DNA of 64,000 nt, from NCBI RefSeq assembly GCF_014836755.1, contig NZ_JACSQF010000001.1:231754-295753 (forward strand). Reading direction: 5' to 3'. This document shows positions 45,193-53,900 of this stretch, piece after piece. The notes under the pieces were generated by a model. It worked only from the letters and a program-made list of their open reading frames with translations. It was not told the origin of the DNA and made no database searches. Positions within the stretch are counted from its first letter, which is position 1. Each line of letters starts with the position of its first letter. Origin of the DNA: Oerskovia merdavium. Lineage in GTDB: Bacteria; Actinomycetota; Actinomycetes; Actinomycetales; Cellulomonadaceae. Position numbers and translations under genes: made by a program.

Positions 45193-46118
45193 GCTCGATC
45201 CCCGTCGTCGCGCAGACCGCCGGCGCCGGCGCCGCTCGTGCCGCGGCCCGCCGCCCCAACCGTCGCCCCGTCCGCAAGGGCACGGGCGGCTACACCCGCC
45301 GCCCGGGCTGGATCACCTACACGGTCCTCGGCCTCGTGCTGCTGGTCTCCGTCTTCCCGCTGTACTTCACGCTCATCCTGGGCTCCTCGACCCCCGAGGA
45401 GATCTCCAAGAGCGCGCTGCCGCAGCTCCTGCCGGACATGAGCCTGTTCACCCAGTTCGCCGAGGTGGTCGGCTCGAGCGCGATCAACTTCTGGAAGGCG
45501 TTCACGAACTCGGTCATCATCGCGGTCATCACCTCGCTGTCCGTGGTGCTGTTCTCGACGCTCGCGGGCTACTCGTTCGCCAAGCTCCGCTTCCGCGGCC
45601 GGGGTCCCCTGCTCGTCTTCGTCATCGCGACCATGGCCGTGCCGACCCAGCTCGGCGTGATCCCCATGTTCATCCTCATGTCGGACCTGGGCTGGATCGG
45701 CAAGCTGCAGGCCGTGATCGTGCCCGCGCTCGTCACGGCGTTCGGCGTGTTCTGGATGACCCAGTACCTGTCCGAGTCGCTGCCGTACGAGCTCATCGAG
45801 GCCGCTCGCGTCGACGGAGCGTCGATGTTCCGGACCTTCTGGTCGATCGCGCTGCCCGCGGCACGACCCGCCGCCGCGATGCTCGGGCTGTTCACGTTCG
45901 TCCAGCAGTGGACGAACTTCTTCTGGCCGTCCATCGTGTTGAACCAGGAGAACCCGACGTTGCCGCTCGTGGTGCGCTCTCTCCAGGCGAACTACTTCGT
46001 GGACTACTCGCTCGTCATGGCAGGGGTGTTCCTCGTGACCCTGCCGCTGATCGTGCTGTTCATCTTCACCGGTCGCCAGCTGGTCGCCGGCATCATGCAA
46101 GGAGCTGTCAAGGGATGA
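45189..46118 (+). CDS. ABC sugar transporter permease, MalG/CebG-like
   Basis: A 309-residue permease with six membrane segments and the EAA loop ELIEAARVDGASMFRTFWSIALP. The first 35 residues are basic and disordered. The ATG at 45189 overlaps the preceding permease stop (ATGA, 45189-45192), and its own stop overlaps the beta-glucosidase start, so both permeases and the enzyme are made in step. Confidence 0.93.
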   Translation: MSSIPVVAQTAGAGAARAAARRPNRRPVRKGTGGYTRRPGWITYTVLGLVLLVSVFPLYFTLILGSSTPEEISKSALPQLLPDMSLFTQFAEVVGSSAINFWKAFTNSVIIAVITSLSVVLFSTLAGYSFAKLRFRGRGPLLVFVIATMAVPTQLGVIPMFILMSDLGWIGKLQAVIVPALVTAFGVFWMTQYLSESLPYELIEAARVDGASMFRTFWSIALPAARPAAAMLGLFTFVQQWTNFFWPSIVLNQENPTLPLVVRSLQANYFVDYSLVMAGVFLVTLPLIVLFIFTGRQLVAGIMQGAVKG

Positions 46119-47566
46119 CCGAGATCATCACACCCCGCACCCTGGGCACCACGGGGCGCGTCGAGTTCCCCGAGGGATTCCTCTGGGGCGCCGCCACCGC
46201 CGCGTTCCAGATCGAGGGGGCCGCGCACACCGACGGCCGCGAGGACTCCGTCTGGGACACGTTCTGCCGGATCCCGGGCGCCGTCCTGGGCAGCGACGAC
46301 GGCGAGGTCGCGTGCGACCACTACCACCGCTACCGCGAGGACGTCGCGCTCCTGGCCGACCTGAACCTGGACACGTACCGGTTCTCGTCCTCGTGGGCGC
46401 GCGTGCAGCCCGGCGGCGGAGCGGTCAACCAGAAGGGGCTCGACTTCTACTCGCGCCTCGTCGACGAGCTCCTCACCAAGGACCTCCTGCCGTGGATCAC
46501 GCTGTACCACTGGGACCTCCCGCAGGCGATCGAGGACCAGGGCGGGTGGACCAACCGCGACACGGCCTACCGGTTCGCCGACTACGCCGTGACGATGCAC
46601 GAGGCCCTCGGCGACCGGGTCGGGGTCTGGACGACCCTCAACGAGCCCTGGTGCTCGGCGTTCCTCGGGTACACGGGCGGCATCCACGCGCCCGGGCGCC
46701 AGAGCCGACCCGACGGTCTCGCCGCAGCGCACCACCTGCTGCTCGGCCACGGCCTCGCGGTCCAGGCGCTGCGTGAGCGGGCCCCCGAGGCGAACCTCGG
46801 GATCACGCTCAACTTCACGGTCGCCGACCCGGTCGACCCCGACGACGCGGGCGACGTCGACGCGGCCCGCCGCATCGACGGTCAGTTCAACCGCATCTTC
46901 CTGGACCCCGTCATCAAGGGCGAGTACCCGGCCGACGTCCTCGCGGACGTCGAGCAGTACGGCTTCGCGGACCACATCCAGGACGGCGACCTGGCGATCA
47001 TCTCGTCGCCCATCGACGCGCTCGGGGTGAACTACTACCACGGTGAGCTCGTCTCCTCGCGTCCCGCGAGCACCGAGCTCGTGGGCGACGCCCCGGTCGA
47101 GCGCAAGACGTCGAGCCCCTACCCGGCGGCCGACAGCGTGTTCAACCACCCGCGCGGGCTGCCCGTCACCGACCAGAACTGGGAGATCCAGCCCGAGGGC
47201 CTGACCCGCCTGCTGAACCGCCTGCAGGCGGACTACACGGGTCCCGCAGGCGTGCCGCTCTACATCACCGAGAACGGCTGCGCCTACGACGACGTCGTGG
47301 AGGCCGACGGGTCGGTCGACGACCAGAACCGCCTCGAGTTCTTCGACGCCCACCTGCGGGCCGTCAAGGACGCGATCGTCGACGGCGCCGACGTGCGCGG
47401 CTACTTCGCGTGGTCGCTCCTGGACAACTTCGAGTGGTCGTGGGGCTACTCGAAGCGGTTCGGGGTCGTCCGGGTCGACTACGAGACCCAGGAGCGCACC
47501 GTCAAGGCCAGCGGTCGGTGGTTCGCCCAGGTGGCGGCCGACAACGCCGTCCCCGCGCGCTCCTAG
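46115..47566 (+). CDS. Beta-glucosidase, glycoside hydrolase family 1
   Basis: A 483-residue cytosolic GH1 enzyme that hydrolyses imported cellobiose or other beta-glucosides to glucose. TLNEP gives the acid/base Glu177, and ITENG gives the nucleophile Glu386. The substrate-site pieces YHWDLPQ and FEWSWGY are also present. Length is normal and no signal peptide is present. The ATG at 46115 overlaps the permease stop (ATGA). It is the last gene before the LacI regulator, an order matching the cebEFG-bglC locus of Streptomyces. Confidence 0.96.
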   Translation: MTEIITPRTLGTTGRVEFPEGFLWGAATAAFQIEGAAHTDGREDSVWDTFCRIPGAVLGSDDGEVACDHYHRYREDVALLADLNLDTYRFSSSWARVQPGGGAVNQKGLDFYSRLVDELLTKDLLPWITLYHWDLPQAIEDQGGWTNRDTAYRFADYAVTMHEALGDRVGVWTTLNEPWCSAFLGYTGGIHAPGRQSRPDGLAAAHHLLLGHGLAVQALRERAPEANLGITLNFTVADPVDPDDAGDVDAARRIDGQFNRIFLDPVIKGEYPADVLADVEQYGFADHIQDGDLAIISSPIDALGVNYYHGELVSSRPASTELVGDAPVERKTSSPYPAADSVFNHPRGLPVTDQNWEIQPEGLTRLLNRLQADYTGPAGVPLYITENGCAYDDVVEADGSVDDQNRLEFFDAHLRAVKDAIVDGADVRGYFAWSLLDNFEWSWGYSKRFGVVRVDYETQERTVKASGRWFAQVAADNAVPARS

Positions 47567-47611
47567 GGCGTCGACGCCGATCGTGGCAGTTCTCTCATCG
47601 TGGCCTGGCAG

Positions 47612-47617
47612 GATACT
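47612..47617 (+). promoter_or_regulatory. -10 box of the leaderless LacI-regulator promoter
   Basis: GATACT ends 6 nt before the ATG at 47624. No CebR-like operator was found here, so the regulator may not repress itself. Confidence 0.45.
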
Positions 47618-47623
47618 GAGACC

Positions 47624-48640
47624 ATGAGCACCTTGAGTTCCGCGCCGACCCTGGACGAGGTCGCCCAGACGGCCGGCGTGTCCCGCTCGACGGCGTCCCG
47701 TGCGATCAACGGGGGCCTGCGCGTCTCTCCCGAGGCGCAGGCCGCCGTCGACGCCGCGGTCCTCCAGCTCGGGTACACCCCGAACCGCGCGGCCCGCTCG
47801 CTCGTGACGCGACGGACCGACTCGATCGCGCTCGTCGTGCCCGAGCCGGACGAGCGCATCCTCACGGACCCGTTCCTCTCGGGGACGCTCCGTGGCGTCA
47901 GCGCGGCTCTCGCCCCCACGGACCTTCAGCTCGTGCTGCTCATCGCGCGGCCCGACGAGCACGCCGGCCGGATCGTGCGCTACCTGCGCAGCGGGCACGT
48001 CGACGGCGCGATCATCACCTCGCACCACCGCGAGGACGACCTCGAGGGCGCCGTGCTCGCCTCGCCGCTGCCCGCGGTGTTCGTCGGGCGCCCCTTCACC
48101 GCGATGGACGACCTGGTCTACGTCGACGTCGACAACGTCGAGGGAGGGCGCATCGCGACCCGGCGCCTGATCGACGGCGGCTACCGCCGCATCGCGACGA
48201 TCGCCGGACCGCAGGACATGACCGCCGCGGTGGACCGTCTCACCGGATGGCGTGCAGCCCTGGGCTCGGCGGGCCTGCCCGACGACGCGATCGCCTACGG
48301 GGACTTCGCCGCGGCAGGCGGGGCGGCGGCCATGGAGGAGCTCCTCGAGCGCCACCCGGACATCGACGCGGTCTTTGCCGCGTCGGACCTCATGGCCGAG
48401 GGCGCGCTGCGCGTCCTGCGCGCCCAGGGCAGGTCCGTGCCGGGCGACGTCGCGGTGGTCGGGTTCGACAACCTGGGGGTCGCCGCGACCACGAGCCCCG
48501 CGCTGACCACGGTCCAGAACCCCGTGGTGGAGATGGTCAAGGCCGCGACCGGCATGCTGCTCGACCTCATCGCGGGCCAGCCCGTGAAGGAGTCGGCCCG
48601 CATCTTCTCCCCCGTGCTCATCCGCGGGGCGTCGGACTGA
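47624..48640 (+). CDS. LacI-family transcriptional regulator (CebR/CelR-like)
   Basis: A 338-residue regulator. The N-terminal LacI helix-turn-helix (TLDEVAQTAGVSRSTASRAI) and hinge helix (GYTPNRAARSL) are followed by a periplasmic-binding-type sensor domain. It almost certainly binds the three TGGGAGCGCTNCCA boxes before the uptake operon and is released by cellobiose or a related sugar, as CebR and CelR are. The start is the ATG at 47624, beside a -10 box. The ATPase for the transporter is missing here too. Confidence 0.92.
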   Translation: MSTLSSAPTLDEVAQTAGVSRSTASRAINGGLRVSPEAQAAVDAAVLQLGYTPNRAARSLVTRRTDSIALVVPEPDERILTDPFLSGTLRGVSAALAPTDLQLVLLIARPDEHAGRIVRYLRSGHVDGAIITSHHREDDLEGAVLASPLPAVFVGRPFTAMDDLVYVDVDNVEGGRIATRRLIDGGYRRIATIAGPQDMTAAVDRLTGWRAALGSAGLPDDAIAYGDFAAAGGAAAMEELLERHPDIDAVFAASDLMAEGALRVLRAQGRSVPGDVAVVGFDNLGVAATTSPALTTVQNPVVEMVKAATGMLLDLIAGQPVKESARIFSPVLIRGASD

Positions 48641-48664
48641 CAGCGGGATCCCACCGACGGTGCG

Positions 48665-48721
48665 CGAGATGCGGCCAACGGGGGTCTCGTCAGCGATTCG
48701 ACCCCCGTCGGCCGCATCTCG
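48665..48721. repeat. Long imperfect palindrome, copy 1
   Basis: Arms 48665-48686 and 48700-48721 pair at 21 of 22 bases around a 13-nt loop. It follows the LacI regulator. A related palindrome at 61912-61973 shares CGAGAT, CG and ACGGGGGTC in the same order. It may be a repeated extragenic element or a terminator family. Confidence 0.7.
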
Positions 48722-48817
48722 GCCTCAGAGCGCCCCGGCCTCCGCGGTGACGTGAGCGGTCGGGCGCCACTCTTCAGCAGGGGTCGGCGAGCATCACCGA
48801 CCCCTTGGACCGCAGCA

Positions 48818-49192
48818 TCAGTCGACGTCCCACTGGTCGGCGCGCTCGTCCCCCAGGTCCGCGCCCACGCCACGGGCCGCGACCTCGGCGACCACGGCAG
48901 CGACGACCACCTCGACGAGCAACGCACCCGCGACGGCGAAGAACGCGGCGTCCGTGGCGCCGTCGGGCTCCAGGACCGTCACCACGAGCGCGACCGCGGC
49001 GACGACCACCCCGCCCGGGACCACGACCCGGAGCGCCGCCCGGTGCCCCGCGATCCACCCCGCGTCGCTGCGCTGCGTCGCGGGCGTCCTGATCCCGATC
49101 AGACCGTTGCGCGTCATGCGGTCGGTGGCCCCGAGCCAGGTGAGCCACACGACGAGGAGAGCGACCGCGACGAGGATCCAGACTGCGAGCAC
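48818..49192 (-). CDS. SdpI-family membrane protein
   Basis: A 124-residue protein with three membrane segments (about 3-20, 58-77 and 85-108). NGLIGIRTPATQRSDAGW is the SdpI/YhfL-type motif. The family includes immunity proteins to secreted toxins and signal-transducing membrane proteins. GAAGAGG lies before the GTG at 49192. It follows the XRE regulator after 12 bp, the usual layout of a regulator and its SdpI partner. No toxin gene is adjacent, so an immunity role is open. Confidence 0.82.
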   Translation of the reverse strand: MLAVWILVAVALLVVWLTWLGATDRMTRNGLIGIRTPATQRSDAGWIAGHRAALRVVVPGGVVVAAVALVVTVLEPDGATDAAFFAVAGALLVEVVVAAVVAEVAARGVGADLGDERADQWDVD

Positions 49193-49204
49193 GAGGGCCT
49201 CTTC

Positions 49205-49423
49205 CTAGAGGGGGTCGACGCGGACGTCGTGGTGCGAGGGGACGAACAGCTCCTCGATCGGCGCGCCGAGGAGAGCGGACAGGCGGAACGCGAGCGGGAG
49301 GCTGGGGTCGAACCGGCCACGCTCGATCGAGATGACGGTCTGGCGCGAGACCCCGAGCCGCTCGGCGAGCTCGGCCTGCGTCAGCCCGAGAGCCGCACGG
49401 CGGGCGCGCACGTGGTTCTCCAT
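49205..49423 (-). CDS. Small XRE-family helix-turn-helix regulator
   Basis: A 72-residue regulator consisting almost only of an HTH_3 domain (RAALGLTQAELAERLGVSRQ, then TVISIERGRFDPSLPLAFRL). Such short proteins accompany SdpI or DUF2178 membrane proteins. The ATG at 49423 overlaps the stop of a 39-codon ORF upstream (TGATG), indicating coupled translation. A palindrome spanning the upstream -10 box is a probable autoregulatory operator. Confidence 0.88.
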   Translation of the reverse strand: MENHVRARRAALGLTQAELAERLGVSRQTVISIERGRFDPSLPLAFRLSALLGAPIEELFVPSHHDVRVDPL

Positions 49424-49542
49424 CAGGCCGCGACCAGCCGCGTCGTGTGCCCACGGGGGCGCGGCGCGACGCCGAGCGCCGCACCCGGCACGACGTTCAC
49501 GACGCCGTGCGCGGCGACGGTCCGGACGGTTCGGCGCGTCAT
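49423..49542 (-). CDS. 39-residue leader-like ORF of the XRE operon
   Basis: A small basic, Val/Arg-rich ORF from ATG 49542 to 49423. The ATG is 6 nt from a TACTCT -10 box that has a TTGTCC -35 at 17 bp spacing. It ends in TGATG over the XRE start. The product has one moderately hydrophobic stretch and no known domain. It may be a real small protein or a leader that sets XRE translation. Confidence 0.5.
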   Translation of the reverse strand: MTRRTVRTVAAHGVVNVVPGAALGVAPRPRGHTTRLVAA

Positions 49543-49577
49543 GTGTTCAGAGTAAAGAACACTTGACATGAGGACAA
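49543..49577 (-). promoter_or_regulatory. XRE operon promoter with overlapping palindrome
   Basis: On the minus strand, -35 TTGTCC (49572-49577), a 17-bp spacer and -10 TACTCT (49549-49554) lead directly to the ATG at 49542. GTGTTC (49543-49548) and GAACAC (49557-49562) form a perfect inverted repeat around the -10, a good candidate operator for the XRE protein. Confidence 0.65.
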
Positions 49578-49609
49578 GGGCGAGCGTCGTACGGAGCCTC
49601 GACGCATCT

Positions 49610-49633
49610 GTCTTGTGAAAGTTCTCACAAGAC
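49610..49633. promoter_or_regulatory. Perfect CRP/FNR-type dyad upstream of nrdG
   Basis: Perfect 9-bp arms GTCTTGTGA (49610-49618) and TCACAAGAC (49625-49633) with a 6-bp centre contain a full TGTGA-N6-TCACA match. The site is about 115 bp before the nrdG ATG. Confidence 0.75.
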
Positions 49634-49748
49634 CTCTCGGCGAGTCGCGCGTCACACCCGCGTACCGTCGAGGGACGTCGCGTCGACGCCGACCCGTGCG
49701 CGCCCGGGAGGGCTTCCCGACACCCATCCACGGACGGAAGGACCTGTC

Positions 49749-50537
49749 ATGACAGCCCTCGCGAGCACTCCCCCGGGTCCCTCCGGCCGCCCGAACGCGT
49801 CGCCGACCGCAGGACACGGCACGGGCTCGGACCGGAGCCGCACCCTCGCGCCGCTGGCGGTCGCAGGCATGACCTCGCTCTCGACCGTCGACTGGCCGGG
49901 TCGCCTCGTCGCGACCGTGTTCCTGCAGGGCTGCCCCTGGCGCTGCACCTACTGCCACTCCAGGGACCTCGCTCCGGTCGCCCCGGCGGACAGCGAAGGG
50001 CCCATCGCCTGGCCCGACGTCGTCGCGTTCCTCGAGCGACAGCGGGACCGTCTCGACGGGGTCGTCTTCTCGGGCGGCGAGCCCACGCTCCAGGCCGCGC
50101 TCCCCGCAGCGATCGCCGACGTGCGGGAGCTGGGGCTCGCCGTCGGGCTGCACACCGCGGGGCCCTGGCCCGTGCGGCTCGAGCACGTCCTGCCGCTCGT
50201 CGACTGGGTGGGCCTCGACATCAAGCACCTGCCCGAGGACTACGAGCTCGTCACGGGTGCGCGCCCCTCGGGCGATGCCGCGTACAGGTCGCTCGCGGTG
50301 CTCCAGCGCTCGGGGGTCGAGCACGAAGTCCGCACGACCGTCGACCCGACCGTCCACTCGCGCGGGGACGTCCTCGAGCTCTGCGGGCGGCTCGCCGCCC
50401 TGGGCGTGCGCGGGCACGTGCTCCAGGAGGCGCACCCGCTCGGGACGGACGCCGGGTACGCCGCGGAGCTGGTCGGCATGCGGCTGTCCGACGTGCTCCA
50501 CGACGACGACCTGCCGCAGCTCGAACGCCGCACGTAG
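49749..50537 (+). CDS. nrdG: Anaerobic ribonucleotide reductase-activating protein (radical SAM)
   Basis: A 262-residue radical SAM enzyme. CPWRCTYC (C62, C66, C69) binds the [4Fe-4S] cluster, and FSGGEPTLQ is the SAM-binding GGE motif. Proteins of this size and pattern activate class III reductase NrdD by forming its glycyl radical. A 35-residue disordered N-terminal tail precedes the fold. nrdD is not adjacent, which is unusual. A perfect CRP/FNR-type dyad upstream suggests control by an oxygen- or cAMP-linked regulator. Activation of another glycyl radical enzyme cannot be excluded. Confidence 0.85.
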   Translation: MTALASTPPGPSGRPNASPTAGHGTGSDRSRTLAPLAVAGMTSLSTVDWPGRLVATVFLQGCPWRCTYCHSRDLAPVAPADSEGPIAWPDVVAFLERQRDRLDGVVFSGGEPTLQAALPAAIADVRELGLAVGLHTAGPWPVRLEHVLPLVDWVGLDIKHLPEDYELVTGARPSGDAAYRSLAVLQRSGVEHEVRTTVDPTVHSRGDVLELCGRLAALGVRGHVLQEAHPLGTDAGYAAELVGMRLSDVLHDDDLPQLERRT

Positions 50538-50579
50538 CCCGCGTCCGTGCTCGCCCTCGAGCGCGCGGAACGGGCCCGC

Positions 50580-50872
50580 TCAGCGCCCCCGCGGCCCGAG
50601 GTGCTTGCGCGGGGAGAACGTCACCACGAAGTTCGGCCAGTGGCCGTCCTCGTCGATGATCTCCTCGTAGGTGATCGAGATGATGTCCTCGGCCTTCAGT
50701 CCCATCGCCCGTACCTCGGCCGCCACGCGCTCGAACAGGGCGGCGACGTCGTCCCGTCCCTCCCCGTCCGGCAGGCTGAGCCCGAAATGACGCGCCGGGT
50801 ACCCGTGGGTGTCGATGCGCGTGCGTGCGGTCCTGTTCCACCGCTTGGAGGCGCGGCGTGCGATAGGTCCAT
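50580..50872 (-). pseudogene. Small conserved-looking gene broken by a one-base deletion at its start
   Basis: The only in-frame coding pattern here (HGYPARHFGLSLPDGEG, later EEIIDEDGHWPNFVVTFSP, stop at 50580) has no start codon before an upstream stop. A leaderless promoter (TAGGGT, 50880-50885) points at an ATG at 50872, 7 nt away, in the wrong frame. The span is 293 nt, one short of a multiple of three. Restoring one G in the ATGGACC context gives a 97-residue ORF starting MGPIARRAS. Either the gene is freshly broken or the assembly lost a base. I do not recognise the family. Confidence 0.6.
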
Positions 50873-50972
50873 GCGGGGCACCCTACCGACACCTCCCCGT
50901 GCCGAGCCCGAGGTTTCTCCGGCGACCAGCGGCGGTCGCGGGACGAACCTCGGGCTCGGCACTCCCCAGGGG

Positions 50973-53900
50973 TCAGGCGGTCACGTGCCCGAACCGGTGC
51001 ATCGTCCGGCTGATCGCCTGCTCGCGCAGGACCGTGAGCAGCTCGCGCCGACCGCTCGCGAGCACCGGGTGGTCGAGCACCGTCACGTCGCCCACGTGGC
51101 CGGCCGCAGCCTCGCGCAGGCCCGGCGCCGAGCCCACCACACGCACGCGGCCCGTGACCTCGCCCCGCGCGACCGCCGCGGCGAAGTCCTCGTCGCTCAC
51201 GGGAGCGGCGCCGTCGGCGCGGCTCCCGACGACCGGCACCCCGGCCGTGCGCGCCGCCGACAGCACGCGCTCGACCTCGACCGGCGCAGCCCCCGTGCCG
51301 ACCCGGACCGTGAGCACGTCGATCGGCCGGTACCGGAACACGTTGGACTCGACGTGCAGCCCTGACGGGTCGTGCTCGACCGCGAGCTCGTGCGCCCACC
51401 AGCGGGCGTCGTCGGCCTGCGCCCACGCGAGCCACGCCTCGGGCGAGGCCTCGCGCGCGGGGACGGGGCCGCCGTCGGGCGCCCCGCTCCCGGAGCCCGC
51501 GGCGACCGCGTCGCTCCACGTGCCCAGCTCGGCCACGTAGTTGGGCCCACCGGCCTTGGCGCCCGGGCCCACGGCCGAGCGCTTCCAGCCGCCGAACGAC
51601 TGGCGCTGCACGATGGCCCCCGTGATGACCCGGTTGACGTAGGCGTTGCCGACCTGGACGCGGTCGAGCCAGGTGTCGACCTCGGCGTCGTCGAGGCTGT
51701 GGATGCCGCCCGTGAGGCCGAACGAGACCGCGTTCTGCAGCTCGATCGCCTCGTCGAGCGTGGTGGCCGTCATGATGCCCAGCACGGGGCCGAACACCTC
51801 GGTGAGGTGGAAGAACGAGCCCGGCGCGACGCCCGAGCGCAGGCCCGGGGTCCACAGACGCCCGTCCTCGTCGAGCCTGCGCGGGGCGACGAGCCACTGC
51901 TCGCCCGGTTCGAGCGTCGTCAGGGCGCGCAGCAGCTTGCCCTCGGCGACCCCGGTGAGCGGCCCCATGGTCGTCGAGACGTCGGTCGCCGGTCCCACCG
52001 CGAGCGAGCGGACCGCGTCCACGAGCTGCACCGAGAACCGGCGACCGGTCTCGGTGCGCAGGTCGCCGACCGAGCCCACGAGGATCACGAGCGAGGCCGC
52101 CGAGCACTTCTGCCCTGCATGACCGAACGCCGAGCGCACGACGTCGGCCGCCGCGAGGTCCAGGTCGGCCGACGGGGTCACGACGATCGCGTTCTTGCCC
52201 GACGTCTCGGCGAGCACGTCCAGGTCGGGGCGCCACGACGCGAACATCTGCGCCGTCTCGATCGCCCCCGTGAGGATCACGCGGGCCACGCCCTCGTGCG
52301 TCACGAGATGGCGCCCCAGGTCGCCGTCGGGCACGCGTGAGAGCTGCACGACGTCGCGCACAGCCTCGGCCGTCAGGCTGCTGCCCGCGGGCGCGCTCGC
52401 CACGGCGTCCGCGAGCCCCGCGTGGATCGCGTCGACCGCGACCTCGAGGCAGCGCGGCGTCGCGGGGGCGGGCTTGGCGACCACGGCCGAGCCGGCCGCG
52501 AGCGCCGCGACGATCCCGCCCACGGGGATCGCGACGGGGAAGTTCCACGGCGGGGTCACGAGCGTCACGCCGTCGGGCGTGAACGTCGCACCGGGCACCT
52601 GGTCGAGCGCCTCGGCCGACCGCGCGTAGTAGCTCGCGAAGTCGACGGCCTCGCTGACCTCGGGGTCCGCCTCGGCGACGGTCTTGCCGGGCTCGTGCAC
52701 CATCGCGGTCACGAGGGCGGTGCGCGCCTCCTCGAGGCGCGCGGCCACGGCCCGCAGCGCGCGGGCGCGGTCCGCGGGGACCACCTGCGCCCAGGCCACG
52801 GCGGCCTTCCCCGCACGCGCGACGACGTCGTCCACCTCGTCCGCGCTGGTCACCTCGGGCGACTGCGCGGGCACGTACCCGGAGTCGGGCCCGACGACCC
52901 GTGCGGCCCAGGCGCGGTTCGCCGCGACGGCCGGGTCGGTGTCGGAGGCGTTGCGGAACCCGGTCGCGACGGCGTCGCCGGGCGTCGCCGCACCGAGCGG
53001 CCCGACGGCGTCGCGCGCCTGACGACGCGGCGTCACGTCCGCGTCGGAGTACCGGGTGCCGAGCTCGACCGAGGCGCGGTACGCGGCCTCCTGGCGGTCC
53101 ATCGCGGTGTCCGAGGAGTGGTCCGACGGGTGGTCCGAGGGCGCGAACATGGCGTGCAGGAAGTTCTGCTCGGCCGCGTTCTCCTCGAGGCGGCGCACGA
53201 GGTAGGAGATCGCGACGTCGAAGTCCTCGCGCGCGACGACCGGGGTGTAGAGGACGACGCGGCCGCCGTCCCGGGCGACCTCGTCCCGCACGGCCCGCGC
53301 CTCGCCCGGCGCCATGCCCTGGAGCATCTCGATGTCGAGCGCGTGGCTGACACCTCGTGCCCGCGCGACGAGGATCGCGAGCGCGACGTGGAACAGGTTG
53401 TGGCTCGCGACGCCGATCCGCACGGCGTCGGTGCGCGGGGCGCGCAGCGCGTGGTCGACGAGGCGCACGTAGTTGGCGTCGACGTCGGGCTTGGTCGGGT
53501 AGGGCGCCTGCTCCCAGCCGTGGAGCTCGGCCTCGACCTTCTCCATCGCGAGGTTCGCGCCCTTGACGAGGCGCACCTTGACGGGGGCTCCGCCCGCCGC
53601 GACGCGCTCGGTCGCGAACGCGGTGAGGCCGTCGAGCGCACCCAGCGCGTCGGGCAGGTACGCCTGGAGCACGATCCCGGCCTCCAGGCCGCGGAACTCC
53701 TCGCGCCCGAGGATCGTCTGGAAGACCTCGGTCGTCAGGGCCAGGTCGCGGTACTCCTCCATGTCGAGGTTGAGGAACACCCCGTGGTCGCGCGCTGCGC
53801 GGAACAGCGGCAGGAGCCGCTCGACGACGCGGTCGCGCGAGCCCTCGAGGTCCCACGTGACGAGCTGGGACGCGACCGAGGACACCTTGACCGACACGTA

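Noticed and set aside
50251-53856. Long minus-strand frame over putA in another phase
   Set aside because: Arg/Gly/Ala-rich shadow of putA.
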